DNA of 64,000 nucleotides from Flammeovirga aprica JL-4 (GTDB lineage: Bacteria; Bacteroidota; Bacteroidia; Cytophagales; Flammeovirgaceae), in the NCBI RefSeq assembly GCF_012844305.1, contig NZ_JABANE010000046.1, positions 1 to 64,000 on the forward strand, written 5' to 3'. The stretch's first letter is position 1. Every line of letters begins with the position of its first letter. Of the stretch, positions 1 through 8,817 are shown one piece after another. The notes beneath the pieces were generated by a model, which was not told the DNA's origin, searched no databases, and saw only the letters and a program-made list of their open reading frames with translations. A program made the translations under genes and the position numbers.

Positions 1-68
1 CTATGACCATTTTTCACTATATCGTTGCCTTCACAGTGAGGACAACGTATTTCTTTGTAATGTCTCAT
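1..68 (-). CDS. Insertion-sequence protein, N-terminus only (IS1 InsA-like zinc ribbon), runs off left edge
   Basis: Reading leftward from the ATG at 68-66, the first 22 codons include CPHCEGNDIVKNGH, preceded by the start MRHYKEIR. A CPxC knuckle followed by an IVKNGH-type sequence is the classic N-terminal zinc ribbon of IS1-family InsA and similar transposase accessory proteins. The rest of the gene lies outside the window, so the family cannot be fixed and the second cysteine pair is not visible. The roughly 40 bases between the start codon and the truncated gene at 110 should contain one terminal inverted repeat of the element, but with only one end in view it cannot be delimited. A chromosomal zinc-ribbon protein is the main alternative. 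Confidence 0.6.
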   Translation of the reverse strand, partial: MRHYKEIRCPHCEGNDIVKNGH

Positions 69-109
69 ATACATATAACAAAGAATCAACCTAAATCATC
101 CATTACCCA

Positions 110-1000
110 TTTATGCAACGTTTTTATGGGGACGTAAAAAATAAAAAGAAAAGTATAACCATGACCAACGTTTTACGCAACGCGGTCAATGCTGCAGAAA
201 AAGAAAAAAGAGCGATTGCAGTGATGTATGATTTATCAGGGATGAATGCAAAGGTTCAAAACTGTGATGTGATTATCAATGACTGGAAAATGCTTGTAGA
301 TAGCCTGAAAATTACAAATAGAGGAAAGAAACAAAGCTATCTGTATCATAATAATAAACCTTTGGTAGCCATTTGGGGCATTGGTTTCCCTGACCGGACT
401 TATTCTTTGGAACAGATTCAATTACAGAAGCTAATTGATTTTTTCAAGAATGATCCTGAATATGGAGGTTGTGCTTTAATGATGGGAATTCCCACTTATT
501 GGAGAGAGCAAGGTGCCGATTGTATAAAAGCAGATAATTTTCATAATTATATCAAGCAGGCTGATATAATTCTACCTTGGATGGTAGGAAGGTTCAATTC
601 AAAAAATCCTAATCTCGAAAAAAGATATAGAAAAATAGTAGAAAAAGATATTGCATGGTGTAAGGAAAATAATGTGGATTATGTACCCATTGCTTACCCA
701 GGCTTTAGTTGGCATAACTTGAGTGCCTATGAGAGAGAGCAAGCTCCGCTTAATCATATCCCACGAAAAAAAGGAGCTTTTTATAATACCTTATTGAATA
801 CTTCAATTGACGCCGGAGCGAAAATGCTTTATATCGCCATGTTTGATGAAGTAGATGAAGGTACATCGATTTTTAAGTGTACAAATCAACCAGTGAAAGG
901 AGATTTACAGTTTTCAAATTATGAGGGTTTACCATCCGATTTTTATTTGAAATTGACCAAAGAGGCTTCGAAAAAACTAAAACAAAAACATTTACAGTAG
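110..1000 (+). pseudogene. GH99/GH71-like glycoside hydrolase, 5'-truncated
   Basis: The translation begins abruptly with FMQRFYGDVKN. In this family (GH99-like proteins, often annotated xylosidase or hypothetical) that motif is internal, preceded by a signal peptide and roughly 100 or more residues including a GVF[LM]QRF strand. Also visible are AVMYDLSGM (near residue 37), a region around IPTYWREQG (near 125), and MFDEVDEGTSIFK near the C-terminus, which is characteristic of the family. There is an in-frame stop at 92-94 and no export signal, so the ATG at 113 is not a natural start. The cause is probably the insertion element whose first gene lies at 1-68. The adjacent GH92 gene suggests the intact enzyme worked on alpha-mannosidic glycans, but that is inference. 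The remaining 296 residues are unlikely to be functional. Confidence 0.7.
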
Positions 1001-1016
1001 TTAATATTATAATGTA

Positions 1017-3326
1017 ATGCAAAAATATATTTTAATTTTATTGTTAGGCTTAATGGGGTGTGCTGGACGCATCGGGAGCCAAGAAGAAATAATACACAAG
1101 GAGGATACCTCACCGGTAGATTATGTCAATCCTTATCTAGGCAATATTAGTCATTTACTTGTACCTACTTTCCCCACTGTACATTTACCGAACAGTATGT
1201 TGAGAGTGATTCCTGAAAGGGCTGATTTTACTTCAGATAAAATAAAAGGATTGCCTACAGTAACGACAAGCCATAGAGGTGAGTCCGCATTTACAATCAG
1301 TCCATCTTATTTAAGTGATGAACTTTCTTCAGTAGTACATTATAGTTACGATCAGGAGAAAATTACACCTTACAGTTATGATGTCTACCTAGATGAAGAG
1401 GCTATAAATGTAGCTTATGGATTATCCCATCAATCTGGTGTGTATATTTTTGACTTTAAAAAACAAGGTGATAAAGTATTGATGATCAATAATAAATCTG
1501 GTGAGATAAAAATCGAAAGCAACAGTATTTATGGTTATCAACTGGTAGACAATGAAGTTACAAAAAATAATACAAAAGTATACATATACCTTGAAACAGA
1601 AGAGCTTGCCGAAAGCTTTGGTATATTGGAAAATGGGAAAATAAATACAACTCTGCATACGTCAGAAGGTAAAAATAAATGTGCCGCACTTACTTTTAGT
1701 AAAGAAACCGAACAACTGAAAGTTAAATATGGAGTCTCTTTTATCAGTTGTGAACAAGCGAAGAAAAACCTTGAAAGAGAATTGAAAGGAAAATCCATGG
1801 CTGACTTAAGAGCTGATGGTAAACAAAAATGGAACAATGTGTTGTCTAAAATTAAGATTTCAGGAAAAAATCAAGAGGATCTTAAGTTGTTTTATACTTC
1901 ACTTTATAGAACCTACGAGCGCCCTGTTTGTATTTCTGAAGATGGATTTTATTTCAGTGCTTTCGATGGGAATATACATAGAGATAACGGAACACCTTTT
2001 TATACAGATGATTGGATATGGGATACCTACCGTGCCACACATCCATTGAGAATATTGACGGAGAAAAAGTTAGAGAAAGACATTCTCAATTCATACATCA
2101 GAATGGCTGAGCAGATGCCTAACTTTTGGATGCCAACTTTCCCAGAAGTAATGGGAGATAGTAGAAGAATGAACTCTAATCATGGTGTAGCAACTGTTTT
2201 GGATGCCGCTGCAAAAGGTTTGGATGGTTTTGATTTAGAAAAGGCGTATGAAGCTTGTAAGAATGCTATTACAGAGAAAACATTAGCACCTTGGTCATGG
2301 GATAAAGCTGGAGAATTAGATGTTTTTTATAAAGAAAATGGATATTTTCCTGCTTTGGCTATTGGTGAAAAAGAAACAGTACCAGAGGTACATCATCATG
2401 AAAAAAGACAGCCTATTGCGGTTACTTTAGGAACTGTATATGATGAATGGTGTTTATCAGAAATTGCCAAGATGTTAGGTAAAGAACAAGAGAGCCACTA
2501 TTTCTTCAATAGGTCATTGAATTACCGAAAAGTTTTTAATACAGAAACAGGTTTTTTCCATCCAAAAGATAAAAATGGGAATTTCATAGAACCGTTTGAT
2601 TATAAGTTTTCAGGGGGTATGGGAGCCAGAGATTATTATGGTGAAAATAATGCTTGGGTTTATCGCTGGGATGTTCCTCATAATGTTGCAGACCTTATCT
2701 CTTTAATGGGTGGAGAAAAACAGTTTATTAAAAATCTTGATGCTACTTTTAATGAACCCTTGGGAAGAAGTAAATATGCTTTCTTTGCTCAGTTGCCTGA
2801 TCACTCAGGAAACGTTGGGCAATTCTCAATGGCCAATGAGCCTTCTTTACATATTCCTTATTTATACAATTATGCTGGACAGCCATGGAAAAGTCAGAAG
2901 CGTATTAAGCAGTTGGTACGTATGTGGTTTAGAAATGATCTGATGGGAATACCTGGAGATGAAGATGGCGGTGGAATGTCAGCATTTGTAGCCTTTTCTC
3001 AAATGGGCTTCTATCCTGTTACAGCAGGTATGCCATCATATAATATTGGTACACCGTTTTTTGATGAAGTTTCTATAAAGTTAGGTAATGGCAGTGTGTT
3101 TACGATTGAAGCTACAAACCTTTCGGAAGAAAATAAATACATTCAATCAGCTACGTTAAACGGTAAAGACTGGAATAAACCTTGGTTCCCTCATAGTGAA
3201 ATAGCAAATGGCGGTAAGCTAGAATTAGTAATGGGACCAAAAGCAAATTACAATTGGGGAATTAGTCCTAGTGATGCTCCTCCATCAGCAGGAGATCTAA
3301 AGATAAGTTTGGCAAAGAACGAGTAA
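1017..3326 (+). CDS. GH92 alpha-mannosidase lipoprotein
   Basis: Exo-acting, calcium-dependent alpha-mannosidase of family GH92, which removes mannose from N-glycans or yeast/algal mannans by inversion. The product is 769 residues, the usual family length. It starts with a lipoprotein signal (lipobox LMGC, Cys15), so it is probably anchored in the periplasm or on the surface. The N-terminal beta-sandwich begins VDYVNPYLGN. The (alpha/alpha)6 catalytic domain contains WIWDTYRATHPL, NEPSLHIPYLYNYAG (the Glu is the expected general acid region) and GDEDGGGMSAF followed by MGFYPV, all hallmark GH92 blocks. It starts 16 bp after the truncated GH99-like gene, consistent with a former two-gene mannan/N-glycan unit. 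Substrate linkage cannot be read from sequence. Confidence 0.92.
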   Translation: MQKYILILLLGLMGCAGRIGSQEEIIHKEDTSPVDYVNPYLGNISHLLVPTFPTVHLPNSMLRVIPERADFTSDKIKGLPTVTTSHRGESAFTISPSYLSDELSSVVHYSYDQEKITPYSYDVYLDEEAINVAYGLSHQSGVYIFDFKKQGDKVLMINNKSGEIKIESNSIYGYQLVDNEVTKNNTKVYIYLETEELAESFGILENGKINTTLHTSEGKNKCAALTFSKETEQLKVKYGVSFISCEQAKKNLERELKGKSMADLRADGKQKWNNVLSKIKISGKNQEDLKLFYTSLYRTYERPVCISEDGFYFSAFDGNIHRDNGTPFYTDDWIWDTYRATHPLRILTEKKLEKDILNSYIRMAEQMPNFWMPTFPEVMGDSRRMNSNHGVATVLDAAAKGLDGFDLEKAYEACKNAITEKTLAPWSWDKAGELDVFYKENGYFPALAIGEKETVPEVHHHEKRQPIAVTLGTVYDEWCLSEIAKMLGKEQESHYFFNRSLNYRKVFNTETGFFHPKDKNGNFIEPFDYKFSGGMGARDYYGENNAWVYRWDVPHNVADLISLMGGEKQFIKNLDATFNEPLGRSKYAFFAQLPDHSGNVGQFSMANEPSLHIPYLYNYAGQPWKSQKRIKQLVRMWFRNDLMGIPGDEDGGGMSAFVAFSQMGFYPVTAGMPSYNIGTPFFDEVSIKLGNGSVFTIEATNLSEENKYIQSATLNGKDWNKPWFPHSEIANGGKLELVMGPKANYNWGISPSDAPPSAGDLKISLAKNE

Positions 3327-3404
3327 GAGCAGAATATACACTGATATTTTTCAGTTTTGACTATTATTCACTGCATTTTAACTAGTAAATTTAGTACTAA
3401 AAGG

Positions 3405-3428
3405 CACCCTTATTTTGAGGGTGTTTTT
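3405..3428 (+). terminator. Rho-independent terminator after GH92
   Basis: A 6-bp stem CACCCT / AGGGTG with a 7-base loop is followed by TTTTT. It lies 78 bp after the GH92 stop and 50 bp before the sulfatase start, so it separates the two transcripts. Confidence 0.7.
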
Positions 3429-3478
3429 GCCGTACATTAATTGAATTGCGACTCAGTACTTTAAAAATCAAAAAAGAA

Positions 3479-5350
3479 ATGAAATCGAATTACATAAAAG
3501 GTCTTTTGTTGTTAATTACATTGTGTCTGCATTTCTCAGTATTTGCACAGCAGAAAAGACCAAACGTAGTCTGGATCACCACTGAAGATAACTCAGCAAA
3601 CTGGTACAGATTGTATAATCCAAAGCATGGTGCTCCTATGCCCAATGTTGAAAAACTGGCAGAAAATGGATTGGTTTTTAATCATGCTTATTCCAATGCA
3701 CCGGTTTGTTCTGCGGCTAGAAGTACAATTATTTCTGGTGTTTATGCACCCAAAACAGGTGTTCACTTTCACCGTCCACAAGAGAAAGTACACATGCCCA
3801 AAGGGTTGAAAATGTTTCCCAAATACTTGAGAGAAGCAGGGTATTATACAACAAACAACAGTAAGCAGGATTATAACTTCACGAAGCAAGAAGTTAAAGG
3901 TGTTTGGGATGAAAGTTCAAAAAAAGCCACTTTCAGAAATAGGAAACCCAATCAGCCTTTTTTTCATGTACAAAACTTCATGGACACACATGAGAGTAAA
4001 TTGTTTGGTCCGTTGAATAAAAATGTGGAGAACATCAGTAATGCTGAAAATGTTGACTTATTTCCTTATCACCCAGATACAAAATTGTTTAGGAAAAAGT
4101 ATGCCCAGTATATTTCTTTAAACCATCATGTAGATAAGAGAATAGGTAGTATTGTGAAACAACTGGAAGAGGATGGGTTGCTTGAGGATACTTTTATTTT
4201 CCACTATGGCGATCATGGAGGAGTACTCCCTGGAGGAAAGGGATATGCACATAATGACGGACTTCAAGTAGCAATGGTAGTGTATGTACCTGAGAATTGG
4301 AAACATCTTGTCCCTGCTCCTAAGGGCTCAAGAATAGATGGTTTTGTTGAGTTTATTGATCTATCAGCAACAGTTTTAAACCTTGCAGGACTTCCTATTC
4401 CGGAACAGATAGACGGAAAGCCTTTTCTTGGGAAAGGTGTAACATTAGAGGATCTTAATCAAAGAGATGAAGCTTTTGGTTATGCAGATCGTTTTGATGA
4501 AAAATATGATATGGTTCGCTTTTTAAGAAAAGGGAAATACAGTTATTGGAGAAGTTATCAGCCTTTTAACTTTGATGGTCTTCATAATTTTTACCGTTAT
4601 AAACAACCTGCGTTCAAAGAGTGGAGAGATTTGGCACAAAAAGGAAAACTTCAAGATGTGCAGTCAGCTTTTTACAGACCACGTTTGCCTGAACAGTTAT
4701 ATGATTTAGAAAAAGATCCTCACGAGATCAATAATTTAGCCAATGATCCGTCATATAAAAGTGTGTTGTTGGAAATGAGAAGTATTATGCAAAAGCGTGT
4801 AAAAGGCCTCCCTGATTTATCATTTTTACCAGAACCCTCATTTTTAAAATTAAGTTCTGGAGACGGTGTAGCTTTCGGTAAAGAAAATCAGATAAGAATT
4901 AATAAGTTGGTAGACATTGCAGACCTTCAGCTTTTACCTTTCAAAAAAGCGAAGAAAGGTATTCAAAAAGCATTGGAATCAAAGGATGCAATGGAACGTT
5001 ATTGGGCTTTAATAAATTTAAGTACATATGGACAGGAAGCATCCTCTTTTTATAAAATAGCAAAAGAAATGGCTCTTTCAGACGCCGACTTATTAGTTCG
5101 TACACGTGCAGTAGAGTTTTTAGGTCTTACAGGAGCTACTGATCCTAAGTCGTTAATATTAAGTGTTTTAGATCAGTGTAAAGACCCTGTTGAAACTAAT
5201 TTTATATTGAATACTGTGGTACTTTTAGTAGATGCTAAAGGGATGGAGATTGATCTGCAAACTCTGAACAATGCCCATTGGGCTAAATTTGAAGGGTTGG
5301 TTCCACTCAGAGTGAAGTACCTAAAGACACGTATAAAGAAAAATAGTTAA
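3479..5350 (+). CDS. S1-family sulfatase with C-terminal HEAT-like region (copy A)
   Basis: Formylglycine-dependent sulfatase, exported (signal peptide ending near FAQ at residue 24). From the chosen ATG the maturation motif is C77-S-A-A-R81, the C-x-A-x-R variant of the usual C-x-P-x-R. Metal-site residues E36-D37 (ITTEDNSANW) and the GDHGG segment near residue 245 are present. The last ~120 residues (ERYWALINL through VLLVDAKG) look like helical HEAT-type repeats, seen in some sulfatases of this type. The ATG at 3479 is preferred to an upstream TTG at 3446 because it directly precedes the signal peptide and aligns with the paralogue at 29831-31699. The protein sequences of the two copies are estimated at over 80% identical by eye. 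The polysaccharide substrate is unknown; algal galactan is a context-based guess. Confidence 0.9.
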   Translation: MKSNYIKGLLLLITLCLHFSVFAQQKRPNVVWITTEDNSANWYRLYNPKHGAPMPNVEKLAENGLVFNHAYSNAPVCSAARSTIISGVYAPKTGVHFHRPQEKVHMPKGLKMFPKYLREAGYYTTNNSKQDYNFTKQEVKGVWDESSKKATFRNRKPNQPFFHVQNFMDTHESKLFGPLNKNVENISNAENVDLFPYHPDTKLFRKKYAQYISLNHHVDKRIGSIVKQLEEDGLLEDTFIFHYGDHGGVLPGGKGYAHNDGLQVAMVVYVPENWKHLVPAPKGSRIDGFVEFIDLSATVLNLAGLPIPEQIDGKPFLGKGVTLEDLNQRDEAFGYADRFDEKYDMVRFLRKGKYSYWRSYQPFNFDGLHNFYRYKQPAFKEWRDLAQKGKLQDVQSAFYRPRLPEQLYDLEKDPHEINNLANDPSYKSVLLEMRSIMQKRVKGLPDLSFLPEPSFLKLSSGDGVAFGKENQIRINKLVDIADLQLLPFKKAKKGIQKALESKDAMERYWALINLSTYGQEASSFYKIAKEMALSDADLLVRTRAVEFLGLTGATDPKSLILSVLDQCKDPVETNFILNTVVLLVDAKGMEIDLQTLNNAHWAKFEGLVPLRVKYLKTRIKKNS

Positions 5351-5756
5351 TCACTAAAATTGGGTTAGTAAGGGCGAGATAAAATATAACTAATAGTTTT
5401 TTCATTGATTAATAAACTATTTAAGATGAGTTTGATGACGTTAGGTAAATGACAATAAAGAGGTTTGTAAATATTTATTTACATGAACTTGACATGAAGC
5501 AGAAGAGTTTAGTAAGTTTGTTTAATAAATGGAATAAATCATAAACTTCTTGCTGACCTAATTTTTTATTTAGTGTGTTTTTTATTTCAATAGTAGGTTA
5601 GTACTTACTATGTAAGCCAAGATTATTGATTAAATATAAAGTTCTGTTTATTAAAATTAGACTTTAATCAAAACCTTTTGAACTGTTTAAAACAATATTC
5701 TTGAAATGGTTTATGGGCTTATTTTTTCACATAAACGACTGCAACTCTAAGTGAAT
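5351..5756 (+). other. Intergenic region between sulfatase A and regulator A
   Basis: About 400 AT-rich bases. Nothing conserved was recognised: no convincing ORF, no T-tailed hairpin and no Bacteroidota promoter pair that could be called with confidence. The regulator promoter must lie here because the preceding gene ends 406 bp upstream. Confidence 0.4.
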
Positions 5757-8351
5757 ATGATCAAAAAATTACTTCTTTATTTTATATATTTATTAACCTG
5801 TCATTCAATTCTGGCAAACGAGGCTACCATAGGAAACCTAAATAACGGATTACATTTTTCTAATTATGGTTTATATAAAAGTTGGGAGAATAATTCTAGT
5901 CTAGAGATTCCATCACGTAATGAAAACTTTATTAAGCTTGGTCTCCTAAGTAGTATTCGTTTTCAATTAAAACTTAATAATTCAGAAGAAGCTAAGTTTG
6001 GGTATTTATTCAGAATATTCACAAAGCAAAGATTCAATATTGACATCCTTCAAGTACCAAATAAATCGAACAAAGAGAATTTTATTTTGGCTGTTGGCAA
6101 CAAACAGGTGCCATTTAGTCTCAAAGGGGATTTGAATGATTTATTTGAACTGAAACTTACGTTGAATTCCATCGACAACAGAATTGTGCTCTACAAAGAT
6201 GAGGATATCTTAGCGAGTGTAGCGTTTCCAAAAAAATATTCATTAGAGCAATTGAAATTATTTTTTGGGGTTTTGGATTATGAAGGTATTTTCTCTCAAG
6301 ATATATGTTCTTTTAATCTCTATAAAATTGCCATTTACAATACTGAAAAGCTAAAACATGAATGGGATTTTGATGAAAATCAAGGCACAATAGCTTATGA
6401 TAAAAAAGAGGGATTAGAAGGTAATATTACTAATCCGAGGTGGCTCAAGAATCATAATTCACACTGGGATAAGATGGCCACTTTTAATGTAAAAGGAAAG
6501 GCTTACTATGATTTTGATGATAATGGCAAACTATTTCTTTCCACCGCTGATAAATTGTATGAAATTGATTTCAAGAAAAGTATAAATACGGTTTTCGACT
6601 ATTCTGACAAACCCATGAAAATGGTTATTGATACAAAATTATTGTATGATAAAGAGCGAAAGCAGGTAGGACTATATTACATTGAAAATAGTGTAGTTAC
6701 TTTTTTTGATAAGAATAAGAATCAATGGGAAAAACAGCTTACAGATTATTTGATTGGTGAAAAATATTTGCACCATGTTTATTCTGATATCAAAGGCACA
6801 AATTCCCAATTATTTTTTGGTGGTTATGGACATTATAAGTACAGCAACGATTTTCATATCAGAGAGGGAAAAGAGTTTAGAAAATTAACGATAGATCAAC
6901 CTATAATGCCACGTTATCTTTCTGCCATGTCAGACGTAGAAAATAATTCATTTTATCTTCTTGGAGGCTTTGGTTCTGAAGATGGTGACCAATGGAATAA
7001 ACCTCATATCATGAAAGAATTAATAGCAGCTTCTATCGTTGAAAATCAAGTGAAGGTTGATACGATAGTACCAATTGGGTTTGATAAAAGTTATGCGTTT
7101 TTCGGGAAATTACATTCAATCAATCAAGATTCTTCACTCTATGCATTAGCATTTGATATGGATGATTTTCATACCAATTTACAGTTGATCAGTATTGATC
7201 CTACTACTGCCTCTTTTTCTATTTTAGGTGATTCCATTCCATTCACATTTAAAGATATATTCAGTCAGGCAAAGATGAGTTATGTGGAGTCATTGCAAAA
7301 GTTAATTGTGATATCATCATATTATAATTCAAAATACGATAACACTGACATCTCTATTTATCAAATTGATTTTCCTGTTATACCATTACCTGATGAAGAA
7401 CCTATTGAAGAAACCAATTCTTTCACTTTTATCATAGGTTTTATTGTTGTATTAATGGCTGTTGTTGGGGTTATATTTATAGGAAAAAGGAAAAATAATC
7501 AGATAGAGAAGAAACTAGAAGTTAAAGATGTACCTCTTTCAAAAGTGAAAAAGGAGGAAGTGGTTCAGGAGAAAAAAGAACCCATACAGCATCTAACACT
7601 TCAGAATACTTTCAGTAAAAAGAAAGATGACTTATTGACAAAGCATAATGCCATTTATATTCTTAATAGTTTTAAGATTGTGAGTAAAGAAGGGAAAGAC
7701 ATCACACATGAATTATCTCCTTTACAGAGAGATATTATCTTATTATTATTATTTAAGACTGATAAAGAAAAAGGATTAACTACAGATCAGTTCAATAATG
7801 TTTTCTGGTTTGATAAATCAAAGAAAAGTGCTAATAATAACCGTTTGGTCAACCTTTCGAAATTAAGAAAAACGTTAGCCCAACTAGATGAAATAACAAT
7901 TTCGAAAGAAGAAAATAAATGGAAAATTAGCCTTTCTGAAGAAATTTTCTCTGATTGGAAACTTTTCCATGAATTGCTGAATAGCGATGAAATTAGCCTT
8001 GAAACCATTGATATTTTATCAAAAATTATTGGTAAAGATGGCGTATTGGGTGATTTGCATCTTGAATGGTTTGAAAGTACCAGAAATGAATTAATATATA
8101 AGATAAACGAACTGCTGTTATCTTTTTATAAGCAGAATCAAGACAAACTTACTCCTTATCACGCTAATAAGATTGCAAATTTATTATTGTTACTTGACAA
8201 CTTAAGTGAGGAAGGAATTTTAATCCGATGCAAAGTGATGAATAGTCAAGGAGATACTGAGGGAGTGGAGAGAGTGATGTCTGAGTTCCAAAGAAAATAT
8301 ATGGAAAGTTATGGAGAAGAATTTGTTTTTGATTTAGATCAAGTCTTGTAA
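5757..8351 (+). CDS. Membrane-anchored one-component regulator: kelch-like sensor, TM, SARP-like winged helix plus BTAD-like domain (copy A)
   Basis: 864 residues from the ATG at 5757; a GTG two codons earlier is less likely. Visible layout: signal peptide (1-22); a lectin/LamG-like beta region (about 25-238) with the strand HEWDFDENQGTIAYDK; a kelch-like propeller (about 240-540) with FFGGYGHYKY and YLLGGFGSEDGDQW; a single TM helix (about 556-578, FIIGFIVVLMAVVGVIFIG); a charged linker; a winged helix (about 632-725) with LSPLQRDIILLLL and NNNRLVNLSKLRKTL; and a helical C-terminus (about 735-860) with LEWFESTRNELIYKINELL resembling the BTAD domain of SARP/AfsR activators. Inference: an extracytoplasmic ligand signals directly to a DNA-binding domain tethered at the inner membrane. 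A paralogue lies at 25725. Target genes are unknown; the neighbouring LRR genes are candidates. The winged helix alone could be classed as OmpR-like. Confidence 0.75.
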   Translation: MIKKLLLYFIYLLTCHSILANEATIGNLNNGLHFSNYGLYKSWENNSSLEIPSRNENFIKLGLLSSIRFQLKLNNSEEAKFGYLFRIFTKQRFNIDILQVPNKSNKENFILAVGNKQVPFSLKGDLNDLFELKLTLNSIDNRIVLYKDEDILASVAFPKKYSLEQLKLFFGVLDYEGIFSQDICSFNLYKIAIYNTEKLKHEWDFDENQGTIAYDKKEGLEGNITNPRWLKNHNSHWDKMATFNVKGKAYYDFDDNGKLFLSTADKLYEIDFKKSINTVFDYSDKPMKMVIDTKLLYDKERKQVGLYYIENSVVTFFDKNKNQWEKQLTDYLIGEKYLHHVYSDIKGTNSQLFFGGYGHYKYSNDFHIREGKEFRKLTIDQPIMPRYLSAMSDVENNSFYLLGGFGSEDGDQWNKPHIMKELIAASIVENQVKVDTIVPIGFDKSYAFFGKLHSINQDSSLYALAFDMDDFHTNLQLISIDPTTASFSILGDSIPFTFKDIFSQAKMSYVESLQKLIVISSYYNSKYDNTDISIYQIDFPVIPLPDEEPIEETNSFTFIIGFIVVLMAVVGVIFIGKRKNNQIEKKLEVKDVPLSKVKKEEVVQEKKEPIQHLTLQNTFSKKKDDLLTKHNAIYILNSFKIVSKEGKDITHELSPLQRDIILLLLFKTDKEKGLTTDQFNNVFWFDKSKKSANNNRLVNLSKLRKTLAQLDEITISKEENKWKISLSEEIFSDWKLFHELLNSDEISLETIDILSKIIGKDGVLGDLHLEWFESTRNELIYKINELLLSFYKQNQDKLTPYHANKIANLLLLLDNLSEEGILIRCKVMNSQGDTEGVERVMSEFQRKYMESYGEEFVFDLDQVL

Positions 8352-8376
8352 GGATATTAAAATAGATAATATATTT

Positions 8377-8426
8377 GCCACCGTAAAATACATCTGTAGA
8401 CGTTGTAGTTTTACGGTGGCTTTTTT
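8377..8426 (+). terminator. Strong intrinsic terminator after regulator A
   Basis: A perfect 12-bp stem (GCCACCGTAAAA / TTTTACGGTGGC) with a 20-base loop, directly followed by TTTTTT. It starts 25 bp after the regulator stop codon, so the regulator is monocistronic at its 3' end. Confidence 0.9.
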
Positions 8427-8440
8427 AGTCTAAATTTCTA

Positions 8441-8656
8441 CAAGCTTTCATTGCTATACTTTCAATCTTCCTTCTTCTTCATTTTGTCTTGAAACAAAAC
8501 GAAGCAAAAATTCAAGGCATTGAAGTCAAAAGCTAAATTCCATTCCTTTCGCCTAAATGATTTTAAACTCGCTAAAGCTCAAACAAGAAAATCATTTTTA
8601 ACGGCTCAATACATGAAATTCTTAACGCTTTTCCCTTCAATGCCGATGGATGTACT
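8441..8656 (+). repeat. Dispersed ~215-bp repeat, family 1, copy A
   Basis: Closely matches 59345-59566 in the same orientation and 17675-17887 in reverse. Shared blocks include CTTCTTCTTCATTTT, AGTCAAAAGCTAAATTCCAT, TCGCCTAAATGATTTTAAAC and CTTAACGCTTTTCCCTTCAA. An internal inverted repeat (AAATGATTTT / AAAATCATTT) brackets the middle. All three copies are intergenic. A 96-codon ORF crossing this copy is not conserved as coding and is discounted. No transposase is inside, so it is a non-autonomous or structural element. Confidence 0.85.
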
Positions 8657-8817
8657 GCTTAATGATAAGCTAATTACATATCCATTTTACTTTTTAATAG
8701 AAACTGTATTACTAGACGAAAATCTAAGAAATAAAAAAGGATTAAGTTATAAACCTAATCCTTTACTTTTATATACTACTAAACGAATTTTCAGTAGCTT
8801 AAATGAATAAATGAATT

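Noticed and set aside
3446..3478. TTG/GTG upstream starts for the sulfatases (3446, 29798), regulators (5751, 25683) and cycloisomerase (49666)
   Set aside because: In each case an ATG lies directly before the signal peptide or family N-terminus, and paralogues agree on it.
8520..8810. 96-codon ORF after regulator A
   Set aside because: Its first half is the family-1 repeat, whose other copies do not keep an equivalent frame. It has no domain, export signal or conserved partner.
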